A stretch of DNA of 64,000 bases from Hippophae tibetana (GCA_037013495.1 CM072810.1:34625843-34689842), one strand, 5' to 3'; shown: positions 12,053-25,632, numbered from the stretch's first letter. Notes: generated by a model not told the origin, from the letters alone. A program made the numbers and translations.

Positions 12053-13039
12053 GATATAGTGCTCAAAATTTCAATTCAACTTCATAATTCTAGATTTATT
12101 TTAATATTCAAATGCTTATATGAGTGGTCTCAAAAATCATTCATGTTGTTTTGAAGAATTACAATTTTAAATTAATTGTAATAATCATTTTAGAGCCCTA
12201 ATTTCCTTTTTATAATAATCCCTAAAAAGGGTTTTTTTCTTTCTATGAAATTTAGGAAATCACACTGCAAGTAGAGCCATTTTCTCTTCATTATGATAAG
12301 AGTCATCTTTTCTAACACCTGGGTCAAAAACATGTTCACTCTAACCACTATCCTTGATGTCTTGAGAGCCAATTTCTTTCCCTCCTCGAAAGTAGATTGC
12401 TCTCAACTTGGGCAGAATTGATGTAGTTCGAATACTTGCCCAACAGATTCATTTAAGTGTATGTTTGGTAGGCATGTACATGGACTTAAGCAAGGTAACT
12501 TTGGCATTAAAATGACAAGGTAGTATAGGAATTCTTTTTTCAATCTAATTTGCTTTGCAAATAGGTCCACCCAATTTTTACAAGTAGTTGATAATGTTTG
12601 AAAAACATTGAAAGACTTTGTCCAAAGTTTCTTCCCCTTGCTTGATATAGTGCCCAAAATTTCAATTCAACTTCATAATTCTAGATTTATTTTAATATTG
12701 AATCGCTTATATGAGTGGTCTCAAAAATCTTTCATGTTGTTTTGAAGAATTACAATTCTAAATTAATTGCAATAATCATTTTAGAGCCCTAATTTCCTTT
12801 TTATAATAATATTAAAAAAGGGATTTTTTCTTTCTAAGAAATTTAGGAAATCACACTGCAAGTAGAGCCATTTTCTCTTCATTGTGATTAGAGTCATCTT
12901 TTCTAACACTTGGGTCAAAAACATGGTCACTCTCACCACTATCCTTGATGTCTTGAGGGCCAATTTCTTTCCCTCCTCGAAAGTAGATTGCTCTCAACTT
13001 GGGCAGAATTGATGTAGTTCGAATACTTGCCCAACAGAT

Positions 13040-13234
13040 TCATTTAAGTGTATGTTTGGTAGGCATGTACATGGACTTAAGCAAGGTAACTTTGGCATTA
13101 AAATGATAGGGTAGTATAGGAATGATTTTCTCAATATAATTTTCTTTGCAAATAGGTCCACTAAACTTCTTCAAGGAGTTGATAATGTTTGAAAAACATT
13201 GAAAGACTTTGTCCAAAGTTTCTTCCCCTTGCAT
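13040..13234 (-). pseudogene. Copia-type gag remnant, core segment (module 2)
   Basis: The 64-codon gag frame is identical in translation to that at 9492-9686. It lies in a unit (12653) that is outside the four-unit repeat phase, so the module was copied into a new context. Confidence 0.63.
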
Positions 13235-14220
13235 GATATAGTGCTCAAAATTTCAATTCAACTTCATAATTGTAGATTTCTTTTAATATTCAAATGCTTA
13301 TATGAGTGGTCTCAAAAATCATTCATGTTGTTTTGAAGAATTACAATTTTAAATTAATTGTAATAATCATTTTAGAGCCCTAATTTCCTTTTTATAATAA
13401 TCCTAAAAAAGGGATTTTTTCTTTCTAAGAAATTTAGGAAATCACACTGCAAGTGGAGCCATTTTCTCTTCATTATGATTAGAGTCATCTTTTCTAATAA
13501 TTGGGTCAAAAGCGTGTTCACTCTCACCACTATCTTTGATGTCTTGAGGAACAATTTCCTTCCCTCCTCGAAAGTAAACTGCTCTCAACTTAGGCAAAAC
13601 TGATGCAGTTCGAATACTTGCCCAATAGATTCATTTAAGAGTATGTTCGGTGGGCATGTACATGGACTTAAGGAAGGTAACTTTGGCATTAAAATGACAA
13701 GGTAGTATAGGAAATCTATTTTCAATCTAATTTGCTTTGCAAATAGGTCCACCCAATTTTTACAAGTAGTTGATAATGTTTGAAAAACATTGAAAGACTT
13801 TATCCAAAGTTTCTTCCCCTTGCATGATATAGTGCTCAAAATTTCAATTCAACTTCATAATTCTAGATTTATTTTTATATTGAAATGCTTATATGAGTGG
13901 TCTCAAAAATCATTCATGTTGTTTTGAAGAATTACAATTTTAAATTAATTGCAATAATCATTTTAGAGCCCTAATTTCCTTTTTATAATAATCCTAAAAA
14001 AGGGATTTTTTCTTTCTAAGAAATTTAGGAAATCACACTGCAAGTAGAGCCATTTTCTCTTCATTGTGATTAGAGTCATCTTTTCTAACAATTGGGTCAA
14101 AAACATGTTCACTCTCACCACTATCTTTGATGTCTTAGGGCCAATTTCCTTCCCTCCTCGAAAGTAAACTGCTCTCAACTTAGGCAAAAGTGATGCAGTT
14201 CGAATACTTGCCCAACAGAT

Positions 14221-14415
14221 TCATTTAAGAGTATGTTCGGTGGGCATGTACATGGACTTAAGCAAGGTAACTTTGGCATTAAAATGATAAGGTAGTATAG
14301 GAATGATTTTCTCAATATAATTTTCTTTGCAAATAGGTCCACTAAACTTCTTCAAGGAGTTGATAATGTTTGAAAAACTTTGAAAGACTTTGTCCAAAGT
14401 TTCTTCCCCTTGCAT
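14221..14415 (-). pseudogene. Copia-type gag remnant, core segment (module 2)
   Basis: The 64-codon frame has VFQSFSN (plus strand aaaaactttgaaag) and ends MPTEHTLK. The next frame segment on its left (13963-14187) starts MPKLRAVYFRGGKEIG in the gag frame and then jumps to another frame through a one-base deletion in gatgtcttagggcc. Confidence 0.63.
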
Positions 14416-15993
14416 GATATAGTGCTCAAAATTTCAATTCAACTTCATAATTGTAGATTTCTTTTAATATTCAAATGCTTATATGAGTGGTCTCAAAAAT
14501 CATTCATGTTGTTTTGAAGAATTACAATTTTAAATTAATTGTAATAATCATTTTAGAGCCCTAATTTCCTTTTTATAATAATCCTTAAAAAGGGTTTTTT
14601 TCTTTCTAAGAAATTTAGGAAATCACACTGCAAGTGGAGCCATTTTCTCTTCATTATGATTAGAGTCATCTTTTCTAATAATTGGGTCAAAAGTGTGTTC
14701 ACTCTCACCACTATCTTTGATGTCTTGAGAGCCAATTTCCTTCCCTCCTCGAAAGTAGATTGCTCTCAACTTGGGCAGAATTGATGTAGTTCGAATACTT
14801 GCCCAACATATTCATTTAAGAGTATGTTCGGTGGGCATGTACATGGACTTAAGGAAGGTAACTTTGGCATTAAAATGACAAGGTAGTATAGGAAATCTAT
14901 TTTCAATCTAATTTGCTTTGCAAATAGGTCCACCCAATTTTTACAAGTAGTTGATAATGTTTGAAAAACATTGAAAGACTTTGTCCAAAGTTTCTTCCCC
15001 TTGCATGATATAGTGCTCAAAATTTCAATTCAACTTCATAATTCTAGATTTATTTTTATATTGAAATGCTTATATGAGTGGTCTCAAAAATCATTCATGT
15101 TGTTTTGAAGAATTACAATTTTAAATTAATTGCAATAATCATTTTAGAGCCCTAATTTCCTTTTTATAATAATCCTAAAAAAGGGATTTTTTCTTTCTAA
15201 GAAATTTAGGAAATCACACTGCAAGTGGAGCCATTTTCTCTTCATTATGATTAGAGTCATCTTTTCTAATAATTGGGTCAAAAGCGTGTTCACTCTCACC
15301 ACTATCTTTGATGTCTTGAGGAACAATTTCCTTCCCTCCTCGAAAGTAAACTGCTCTCAACTTAGGCAAAAGTGATGCAGTTCGAATACTAGCCCAATAG
15401 ATTCATTTAAGAGTATGTTCGGTGGGCATGTACATGGACTTAAGCAAGGTAACTTTGGCATTAAAATGACAAGGTAGTATAGGAAATCTATTTTCAATCT
15501 AATTTGCTTTGCAAATAGGTCCACCCAATTTTTACAAGTAGTTGATAATGTTTGAAAAACATTGAAAGACTTTGTCCAAAGTTTCTTCCCCTTGCATGAT
15601 ATAGTGCTCAAAATTTCAATTCAACTTCACAATTCTAGATTTATTTTTATATTGAACTGCTTATATGAGTGGTCTCAAAAATCATTCATGTTGTTTTGAA
15701 GAATTACAATTTTAAATTAATTGTAATAATCATTTTAGAGCCCTAAATTCCTTTTTATAATAATCCTAAAAAAGGGATTTTTTCTTTCTAAGAAATTTAG
15801 GAAATCACACTGCAAGTGGAGCCATTTTCTCTTCATTATGATTAGAGTCATCTTTTCTAATAATTGGGTCAAAAGCGTGTTCACTCTCACCACTATCTTT
15901 GATGTCTTAAGGAACAATTTCCTTCCCTCCTCGAAAGTAAACTGCTCTCAACTTAGGCAAAAGTGATGCAGTTCGAATACTTGCCCAATAGAT

Positions 15994-16188
15994 TCATTTA
16001 AGAGTATGTTCGGTGGGCATGTACATGGACTTAAGCAAGGTAACTTTGGCATTAAAATGATAAGGTAGTATAGGAATGATTTTCTCAATATAATTTTCTT
16101 TGCAAATAGGTCCACTAAACTTCTTCAAGGAGTTGATAATGTTTGAAAAACTTTGAAAGACTTTGTCCAAAGTTTCTTCCCCTTGCAT
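15994..16188 (-). pseudogene. Copia-type gag remnant, core segment (module 2)
   Basis: Its translation is identical to 14221-14415, three units away, and it shares the VFQSFSN change. The pair supports a local three-unit duplication in the 12.5-18.3 kb block. Confidence 0.63.
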
Positions 16189-19100
16189 GATATAGTGCTC
16201 AAAATTTCAATTCAACTTCATAATTGTAGATTTCTTTTAATATTCAAATGCTTATATGAGTGGTCTCAAAAATCATTCATGTTGTTTTGAAGAATTACAA
16301 TTTTAAATTAATTGTAATAATCATTTTAGAGCCCTAATTTCCTTTTTATAATAATCCTAAAAAAATGGTTTCTTATTTCTAAGAAATTTAGGAAATCACA
16401 CTGCAAGTAGAGCCATTGTTTTCTTCATTATGATTAGAGTAATCTTTTCTAACACTTGGGTCAAAAACGTGTTCACTCTCACCACTATCCTTCATGTCTT
16501 GAGGGTAAATTTCTTTACCTAATCGAAAGTAGATTGCTCTCAACTTGGGTAAAAGTGATGTAGTTCGAATACTTGCCCAACAGATTCATTTAAGAGTATG
16601 TTCGGTGGGCACGTACATGGACTTAAGCAAGGTAACTTTGGCATTTAAATGATAAGGTAGTATAGGAAATATTTTCTCAATCTAATTTTCTTTGGAAATA
16701 GGTCCACCCAAGTTTTACAAGTAGTTGATAATGTTTGAAAAACATTGAAAGACTTTGTCCAAAGTTTCTTCCCCTTGCATGATATAGTGCTCAAAATTTC
16801 AATTCAACTTCATAATTCTAGATTTATTTTTATATTGAACTGCTTATATGAGTGGTCTCAAAAATCATTCATGTTGTTTTGAAGAATTACAATTTTAAAT
16901 TAATTGTAATAATCATTTTAGAGCCCTAATTTCCTTTTTATAATAATCCTTAAAAAGGGTTTTTTTCTTTCTAAGAAATTTAGGAAATCACACTGCAAGT
17001 AGAGCCATTTTCTCTTCATTATGATAAGAGTCATCTTTTCTAACACTTGGGACAAAAACATGTTCACTCTAACCACTATCCTTGATGTCTTGAGAGCCAA
17101 TTTCTTTCCCTCCTCGAAAGTAGATTGCTCTCAACTTGGGCAGAATTGATGTAGTTCGAATACCTGCCCAACATATTCATTTAAGTGTATGTTTGATGGG
17201 CATGTACATGGACTTAAGCAAGGTAACTTTGGCATTAAAATGATAAGGTAGTATAGGAATTATTTTCTCAATCTAATTTTCTTTGGAAATAGGTCCACCC
17301 AAGTTTTACAAGTAGTTGATAATGTTTGAAAAACATTAAAAGACTTTGTCCAAAGTTTCTTCCCCTTGCATGATATAGAGCTCAAAATTTCAATTCAACT
17401 TCATAATTCTAGATTTATTTTAATATTGAATCGCTTATATGAGTGGTCTCAAAAATCATTCATGTTGTTTTGAAGAAGTACAATTTTAAATTAATTGTAA
17501 TAATCATTTTAGAGCCCTAATTTCCTTTTTATAATAATCCTAAAAAAAGGGTTTCTTATTTCTAAGAAATTTAGGAAATCACACTGCAAGTAGAGCCATT
17601 GTTTTCTTCATTATGCTTAGAGTAATCTTTTCTAACACTTGGGTCAAAAACGTGTTCACTCTCACCACTATCCTTCATGTCTTGAGGGTAAATTTCTTTA
17701 CCTCCTCGAAAGTAGATTGCTCTCAACTTGGGTAAAAGTGATGTAGTTCGAATACTTGCCCAACAGATTCATTTAAGAGTATGATCGGTGGGCACGTACA
17801 TGGACTTAAGCAAGGTAACTTTGGCATTAAAATGATAAGGTAGTATAGGAATTATTTTCTCAATCTAATTTTCTTTGGAAATAGGTCCACCCAAGTTTTA
17901 AAAGTAGTTGATAATGTTTGAAAAACATTGAAAGACTTTGTCCAAAGTTTCTTCCCCTTGCATGATATAGAGCTCAAAATTTCAATTCAACTTCATAATT
18001 CTAGATTTATTTTAATATTGAAATGCTTATATTAGTGGTCTCAAAAATCATTCATGTTGTTTTGAATAAGTACAATTTTAAATTAATTCTAATAATCATT
18101 TTAGAGCCCTAATTTCCTTTTTATAATAATCCTAAAAAAGGGCTTTTTCTTTTTAAGAAATTTAGTAAATCACACTGCAAGTAGAGCCATGTTCTCTTCA
18201 TTATGATTAGAGTCATATTTTCTAACAATTGGGTCAAAAACATGTTCACGCTCACCACTATCCTTGATGTCTTGAGGGCCAATTTCTTTCCCTCCTCGAA
18301 AGACGATTGCTCTCAACTGGGGCAAAAGTGATGCAGTTCCAATACTTGCCCAACATATTCATTTAAGAGTATGTTCGGTGGGCTTGTAAATAGACTTAAG
18401 CAAGGTAACTTTGGCATTAAAATGATAAGGTAGTATAGGAATGATTTTATCAATCTAATTTTCTTGGCAAATAGGTCCACCAAACTTTTCAAGGAGTTGC
18501 TAATGTTTGAAAAACATTGAAAGACTTTGTCTAAAGTTTCATCCCCTTCCATGATATAGTGCTCAAAATTTCAATTCAACTTCATAATTCTAGATTGATT
18601 TTAATGTTGAAATGCTTATATGAGTGGTCTCCAAAATCATTCATGTTGTTTTTGAAGAAGTAAAATTGTAAATGCATCATAATAATCATTTTAGATCCCT
18701 AATTAGCTTTTTTTAATATCCCTAAAAAGGGTTTCTTATTTCTAAGAAATTTAGGAAATCACACTGCAAGTAGAGCCATTTTCTCTTCATTATGATTAGA
18801 GTCATCTTTTCTAATAATTGGGTCAAAAGCGTGTTCACTCTCACCACTATCTTTGATGTATTGAGGAACAATTTCCTTCCCTCCTCGAAAGTAAACTGCT
18901 CTCAACTTAGGCAAAAGTGATGCAGTTCGAATACTTGCCCAATAGATTCATTTAAGAGTATGTTCGGTGGGCATGTACATGGACTTAAGCAAGGTAACTT
19001 TGGCATTAAAATGACAAGGTAGTATAGGAATTCTTTTTTCAATCTAATTTGCTTTGCAAATAGGTCCACCCAATTTTTACAAGTAGTTGATAATGTTTGA

Positions 19101-19279
19101 AAAACATTGAAAGACTTTGTCCAAAGTTTCTTCCCCTTGCATGATATAGTGCTCAAAATTTCAATTCAACTTCATAATTCTAGATTTATTTTAATATTGA
19201 AATGCTTATATGAGTGGTCTCAAAAATCATTCATGTTGTTTTGAAGAATTACAATTTTAAATTAATTGTAATAATCATT

Positions 19280-19747
19280 TTAGAGCCCTAATTTCCTTTT
19301 TATAATAATCCTAAAAAAGGGATTTTTTCTTTCTAAGAAATTTAGGAAATCACACTGCAAGTAGAGCCATTTTCTCTTCATTATGATTAGAGTCATCTTT
19401 TCTAACACTTGGGTCAAAAACATGTTCACTCTCAGCACTATCCTTGATGTCTTGAGGGCCAATTTCTTTCCCTCCTCGAAAGTCGATTGCTCCCAACTTG
19501 TGCAAAAGTGATGCAGTTCGAATACTTGCCCAACAGATTCATTTAAGAGTTTGTTCGGTGGGCATGTACATGGACTTAAGCAAGGTAACTTTGGCATTAA
19601 AATGACAAGGTAGTATAGGAATGATTTTTTCAATCTAATTTTCTTTGCAAATAGGTCCACGCAATTTTTACAAGTAGTTGATAATGTTTGAAAAACATTG
19701 AAAGACTTTGTCCAAAGTTTCTTCCCCTTGCATGATATAGTGCTCAA
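19280..19747 (-). other. Longest open frame (155 codons), satellite by-product
   Basis: Two minus-strand frames that are normally split by TGA are joined here because the plus strand has gctcccaac instead of gctctcaac, turning TGA into TGG. The frame is not the gag frame: it is shifted relative to KVFQCFSN and reads NVFQTLSTTC in module 1. It starts at a TTG, not at ATG. I see no domain, and the neighbouring units carry the same frames with stops, so I do not regard it as a gene. Confidence 0.75.
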
Positions 19748-20129
19748 AATTTCAATTCAACTTCATAATTCTAGATTTATTTTATTATTGAACTGCTTAT
19801 ATGAGTGGTCTCAAAAATCATTCATGTTGTTTTGAAGAATTACAATTTTAAATTAATTGTAATAATCATTTTAGAGCCCTAATTTCCTTTTTATAATAAT
19901 CCTAAAAAAGGGATTTTTTCTTTCTAAGAAATTTTGGAAATCAAACTGCAAGTGTAGCCATTTTCTCTTCATTATGATTAGAGTCATCTTTTCTAACACT
20001 TGGGTCAAAAACATTTTCACTCTCACCACTATCCTTGATGTCTTGAGGGCCAATTTCTTTCCCTCCTCGAAAGTCGATTGCTCTCAACTTGTGCAAAAGT
20101 GATGCTGTTCGAATACTTGCCCAACAGAT

Positions 20130-20324
20130 TCATTTAAGAGTATGTTCGGTGGGCATGTACATGGACTTAAGCAAGGTAACTTTGGCATTAAAATGATAAG
20201 GTAGTATAGGAATGATTTTCTCAATATAATTTTCTTTGCAAATAGGTCCACTAAACTTCTTCAAGGAGTTGATAATGTTTGAGAAACATTGAAAGACTTT
20301 GTCCAAAGTTTCTTCCCCTTGCAT
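20130..20324 (-). pseudogene. Copia-type gag remnant, core segment (module 2)
   Basis: The 64-codon frame is nearly the same as at 7127-7321 and lies 13003 bp (22 units) away, inside the dispersed duplicate block. It ends MPTEHTLK. The plus strand has tgagaaacattg, a unique synonymous change in this frame. Confidence 0.63.
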
Positions 20325-23300
20325 GATATAGTGCTCAAAATTTCAATTCAACTTCATAATTCTAGATTTATTTTAATATTCAAATGCTTATATGAGTGGT
20401 CTCAAAAATCATTCATGTTGTTTTGAAGAATTACAATTTTAAATTAATTGTAATAATCATTTTAGAGCCCTAATTTCCTTTTTATAATAATCCTTAAAAA
20501 GGGTTTTTTTCTTTCTAAGAAATTTAGGAAATCACACTGCAAGTAGAGCCATTTTCTCTTCATTATGATAAGAGTCATCTTTTCTAACACCTGGGTCAAA
20601 AACATGTTCACTCTAACCACTATTCTTGATGTCTTGAGAGCCAATTTCTTTCCCTCCTCGAAAGTAGATTGCTCTCAACTTGGGCAGAATTGATGTAGTT
20701 CGAATACTTGCCCAACAGATTCATTTAAGTGTATGTTTGGTAGGCATGTACACGGACTTAAGCAAATTAACTTTGGCATTAAAATGATAAGGTAGTATAG
20801 GAATTATTTTCTCAATCTAATTTTCTTTGGAAATAGGTCCACCCAAGTTTTACAAGTAGTTGATAATGTTTGAAAAACATTGAAAGACTTTGTCCAAAGT
20901 TTCTTCCCCTTGCATGATATAGAGCTCAAAATTTCAATTCAACTTCATAATTCTAGATTTATTTTAATATTGAATCGCTTATATGAGTGGTCTCAAAAAT
21001 CATTCATGTTGTTTTGAAGAAGTACAATTTTAAATTAATTGTAATAATCATTTTAGAGCCCTAATTTCCTTTTTATAATAATCCTAAAAAAAGGGTTTCT
21101 TATTTCTAAGAAATTTAGGAAATCACATTGCAAGTAGAGCCTTTTTTTCTTCATTATGATTAGGGTAATCTTTTCTAACACTTGGGTCAAAAACGTGTTC
21201 ACTCTCACCACTATCCTTGATGTCTTGAGGGCAAATTTCTTTACCTCTTCGAAAGTATATTGCTCTCAACTTGGGTAAAAGTGATGTAGTTCGAAAACTT
21301 GCCCAACAGACTCATTTAAGAGTAATTTCGGTGGGCATGTACATGGACTTAAGCAAGGTAACTTTGGCATTAAAATGATAAGGTAGTATAGGAATTATTT
21401 TCTCAATCTAATTTTCTTTGGAAATAGGTCCACCCAAGTTTTACAAGTAGTTGATAATATTTGAAAAACATTGAAAGACTTTGTCCAAAGTTTCTTCCCC
21501 TTGCATGATATAGAGCTCAAAATTTCAATTCAACTTCATAATTCTAGATTTATTTTAATATTGAAATGCTTATATGAGTGGTCTCAAAAATCATTCATGT
21601 TGCTTTGAATAAGTACAATTTTAAATTAATTCTAATAATCATTTTAGAGCCCTAATTTCCTTTTTATAATAATCCTAAAAAAGGACTTTTTCTTTTTAAG
21701 AAATTTAGAAAATCACACTGCAAGTAGAGCCATTTTCTCTTCATTATGATTAGAGTCATCTTTTCTAACACTTGGGTCAAAAACATGTTCACTCTCACCA
21801 CTATCCTTGATGTCTTGAGGGCCAATTTCTTTCCCTCCTCGAAAGACGATTGCTCTCAACTGGGGCAAAAGTGATGCATTTCGAATACTTGCCCAACATA
21901 TTCATTTAAGAGTATGTTCGGTTGGCTTGTAAATGGACTTAAGCAAGGTAACTTTGGCATTAAAATGATAAGGTAGTATAGGACTGATTTTATCAATCTA
22001 ATTTTCTCGGCAAATAGGTCCACCAAACTTTTGAAGGAGTTGCTAATGTTTGAAAAACATTCAAAGACTTTGTCTAAAGTTTCATCCCCTTCCATGATAT
22101 AGTGCTCAAAATTTCAATTCAACTTCATAATTCTAGATTGATTTTAATGTTGAAATGCTTATATGAGTGGTCTCCAAAATCATTCATGTTGTTTTTGAAG
22201 AAGTAAAATTGTAAATGCATCATAATAATCATTTTAGATCCCTAATTAGCTTTTTTTAATATCCCTAAAAAGGGTTTCTTATTTCTTAGAAATTTAGGAA
22301 ATCACACTGCAAGTAGAGCCATTTTCTCTTCATTATGATTAGAGTCATCTTTTCTAATAATTGGGTCAAAAACGTGTTCACTCTCACCACTATCTTTGAT
22401 GTCTTGAGGAACAATTTCCTTCCCTTTTCGAAAGTAAACTTCTCTCACCTTAGGCAAAAGTGATGCAGTTCGAATACTTGCCCAATAGATTCATTTAAGA
22501 GTATGTTCGGTGGGCATGTACATGGACTTAAGCAAGGTAACTTTGGCATTATAATGATAAGGTAGTATAGGAATGATTTTATCAATCTAATTTTCTTGGC
22601 AAATAGGTCCACCAAACTTTTCAAGGAGTTGCTAATGTTTGAAAAACATTCAAAGACTTTGTCTAAAGTTTCATCCCCTTCCATGATATAGTGCTCAAAA
22701 TTTCAATTCAACTTCATAATTCTAGATTGATTTTAATGTTGAAATGCTTATATGAGTGGTCTCCAAAATCATTCATGTTGTTTTTGAAGAAGTAAAATTT
22801 TAAATTCATCATAATAATCATTTTAGATCCCTAATTAGCTTTTTTTTAATATCCCTAAAAAGGGTTTCTTATTTCTAAGAAATTTAGGAAATCACACTGC
22901 AAGTAGAGCCATTTTCTCTTCATTATGATTAGAGTCATATTTTCTTATAATTGGGTCAAAAACGTGTTCACTCTCACCACTATCCTTGATGTCTTGAGGA
23001 ACAATTTCCTTCCCTCTTCGAAAGTAAACTGCTCTCAACTTAGGCAAAAGTGATGCAGTTCGAATACTTGCCCAATAAATTCATTTAAGAGTATGTTCGG
23101 TGGGCATGTACATGGACTTAAGCAAGGTAACTTTCGCATTAAAATGACAAGGTAGTATAGGAATTCTTTTTTCAATCTAATTTTCTTTGCAAATAGGTCC
23201 ACCCAATTTTTACAAGTAGTTGATAATGTTTGAAAAACATTGAAAGACTTTGTCCAAAGTTTCTTCCCCTTGCATGATATAGTGCTCAAAATTTCAATTC

Positions 23301-24214
23301 AACTTCATAATTCTAGATTTATTTTAATATTGAAATGCTTATATGAGTGGTCTCAAAAATCATTCATGTTGTTTTGAAGAATTACAATTTTAAAGTAATT
23401 GTAATAATCATTGTAGAGCCCTAATTTCCTTTTTATAATAATCCTAAAAAAGGGATTTTTTTCTTCTAAGAAATTTAGGAAATCACACTGCAAGTAGAGC
23501 CGTTTTTTCTTCATTATGATTAGAGTCATCTTTTCTAACAATTGGGTCAAAAACATGTTCACTCTCACCACTATCCTTGATGTCTTGAGGGCCAATTTCT
23601 TTCCCTCCTCGAAAGACGATTGCTCTCAACTGGGGCAAAAGTGATGCATTTCGAATACTTGCCCAACATATTCATTTAAGAGTATGTTCGGTTGGCTTGT
23701 AAATGGACTTAAGCAAGGTAACTTTGTCATTAAAATGATAAGGTAGTATAGGACTGATTTTATCAATCTAATTTTCTCGGCAAATAGGTCCACCAAACTT
23801 TTCAAGGACTTGCTAATGTTTGAAAAACATTCAAAGACTTTGTCTAAAGTTTCATCCCCTTCCATGATATAGTGCTCAAAATTTCAATTCAACTTCATAA
23901 TTCTAGATTGATTTTAATGTTGAAATGCTTATATGAGTGGTCTCCAAAATCATTCATGTTGTTTTTGAAGAAGTAAAATTGTAAATGCATCATAATAATC
24001 ATTTTAGATCCCTAATTAGCTTTTTTTAATATCCCTAAAAAGGGTTTCTTATTTCTTAGAAATTTAGGAAATCACACTGCAAGTAGAGCCATTTTCTCTT
24101 CATTATGATTAGAGTCATCTTTTCTAATAATTGGGTCAAAAACGTGTTCACTCTCACCACTATCTTTGATGTCTTGAGGAACAATTTCCTTCCCTTTTCG
24201 AAAGTAAACTTCTC

Positions 24215-25632
24215 TCACCTTAGGCAAAAGTGATGCAGTTCGAATACTTGCCCAATAGATTCATTTAAGAGTATGTTCGGTGGGCATGTACATGGACTTA
24301 AGCAAGGTAACTTTGGCATTATAATGATAAGGTAGTATAGGAATGATTTTATCAATCTAATTTTCTTGGCAAATAGGTCCACCAAACTTTTGAAGGAGTT
24401 GCTAATGTTTGAAAAACATTCAAAGACTTTGTCTAAAGTTTCATCCCCTTCCATGATATAGTGCTCAAAATTTCAATTCAACTTCATAATTCTAGATTGA
24501 TTTTAATGTTGAAATGCTTATATGAGTGGTCTCCAAAATCATTCATGTTGTTTTTGAAGAAGTAAAATTGTAAATGCATCATAATAATCATTTTAGATCC
24601 CTAATTAGCTTTTTTTAATATCCCTAAAAAGGGTTTCTTATTTCTTAGAAATTTAGGAAATCACACTGCAAGTAGAGCCATTTTCTCTTCATTATGATTA
24701 GAGTCATCTTTTCTAATAATTGGGTCAAAAACGTGTTCACTCTCACCACTATCTTTGATGTCTTGAGGAACAATTTCCTTCCCTTTTCGAAAGTAAACTT
24801 CTCTCACCTTAGGCAAAAGTGATGCAGTTCGAATACTTGCCCAATAGATTCATTTAAGAGTATGTTCGGTGGGCATGTACATGGACTTAAGCAAGGTAAC
24901 TTTGGCATTATAATGATAAGGTAGTATAGGAATGATTTTATCAATCTAATTTTCTTGGCAAATAGGTCCACCAAACTTTTGAAGGAGTTGCTAATGTTTG
25001 AAAAACATTCAAAGACTTTGTCTAAAGTTTCATCCCCTTCCATGATATAGTGCTCAAAATTTCAATTCAACTTCATAATTCTAGATTGATTTTAATGTTG
25101 AAATGCTTATATGAGTGGTCTCCAAAATCATTCATGTTGTTTTTGAAGAAGTAAAATTGTAAATGCATCATAATAATCATTTTAGATCCCTAATTAGCTT
25201 TTTTTAATATCCCTAAAAAGGGTTTCTTATTTCTTAGAAATTTAGGAAATCACACTGCAAGTAGAGCCATTTTCTCTTCATTATGATTAGAGTCATCTTT
25301 TCTAATAATTGGGTCAAAAACGTGTTCACTCTCACCACTATCTTTGATGTCTTGAGGAACAATTTCCTTCCCTTTTCGAAAGTAAACTTCTCTCACCTTA
25401 GGCAAAAGTGATGCAGTTCGAATACTTGCCCAATAGATTCATTTAAGAGTATGTTCGGTGGGCATGTACATGGACTTAAGCAAGGTAACTTTGGCATTAT
25501 AATGATAAGGTAGTATAGGAATGATTTTATAAATCTAATTTTCTTGGCAAATAGGTCCACCAAACTTTTCAAGGAGTTGCTAATGTTTGAAAAACATTCA
25601 AAGACTTTGTCTAAAGTTTCATCCCCTTCCAT
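24215..25632. repeat. Local amplification of one B3 monomer (period 589 bp)
   Basis: Three successive right halves of subtype W (24215, 24804, 25393) and the B left halves between them repeat with an exact 589-bp period and very few differences. The third W carries ttcaaggag instead of ttgaaggag and one tataaatc change. This is the clearest single-monomer expansion in the window and is probably very recent. The flanks are a V subtype on the left and an X subtype on the right. Confidence 0.85.
24464..25052. repeat. Exemplar monomer, type B3 (589 bp)
   Basis: This is a typical unit of the second class. It differs from type A by TCTAGATTGATTTTAATG, ggtctccaaaatcattc, ttgtttttgaagaag, gatccctaattagc, the shorter tatccctaaaaaggg, tgaggaacaatttcc and right module 3 (ccaaacttttgaagg, catccccttccatg). 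Reading of the minus strand starts with ATGGAAGGGGATGAAAC, where type A1/A2 has ATGCAAGGGGAAGAAAC. Module 3 lacks one base relative to module 2, which shifts the gag frame. Confidence 0.9.

Larger units (their letters stand above)
7150..12480. repeat. Higher-order repeat, four-unit period (2365 bp), ~2.25 copies
   Basis: Copies run about 7150-9514, 9515-11880 and a partial third to about 12480. Unit starts inside: 7331 A1, 7922 A1, 8514 A1, 9105 A2, 9696 A1, 10287 A1, 10879 A1, 11471 A2, 12062 A1. Rare variants recur exactly four units apart. The word ttcgaaaacttgcccaacat is at about 8288 and 10653. A B-like ttgaggaacaatttcc inside A units is at about 8814 and 11180. The word atattcaaatgcttatatta is at about 7374 and 9739. 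The third copy has started to diverge (atatgag instead of atattag near 12117). Copies differ by scattered substitutions and by one extra T near 11050. Confidence 0.88.
12481..18312. repeat. Mosaic block of A1/A2 units with local two- and three-unit echoes
   Basis: Unit starts: 12653 A2, 13244 A1, 13835 A2, 14425 A1, 15016 A1, 15607 A2, 16198 A1, 16790 A1, 17381 A1, 17973 A3. Right modules near 13585, 14766 and 15357 share the rare aaatctattttcaatc, at spacings of 1181 and 591 bp. The A2 segments near 14221 and 15994 share gaaaaactttgaaagac at a spacing of 1773 bp. The B-like word taataattgggtcaaaagc appears in several A units here (for example near 13496, 15268 and 15859), which points to short conversion tracts. 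The unit at 12653 begins with ccc instead of ctc. Confidence 0.82.
18313..21855. repeat. Block of dispersed copies of earlier array segments
   Basis: Unit starts: 18562 B1, 19152 A1, 19743 A2, 20334 A1, 20925 A1, 21516 A3. About 18313-19750 corresponds to about 1763-3200 (offset 16550 bp, 28 units), including the A3-B1-A1 order. About 20130-21310 corresponds to about 7127-8307 (offset 13003 bp, 22 units), including the rare ttcgaaaacttgcccaaca. Two stretches that are far apart in the first 9 kb are therefore adjacent here, so the array has been rearranged by long-range unequal exchange or copying. Confidence 0.78.
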
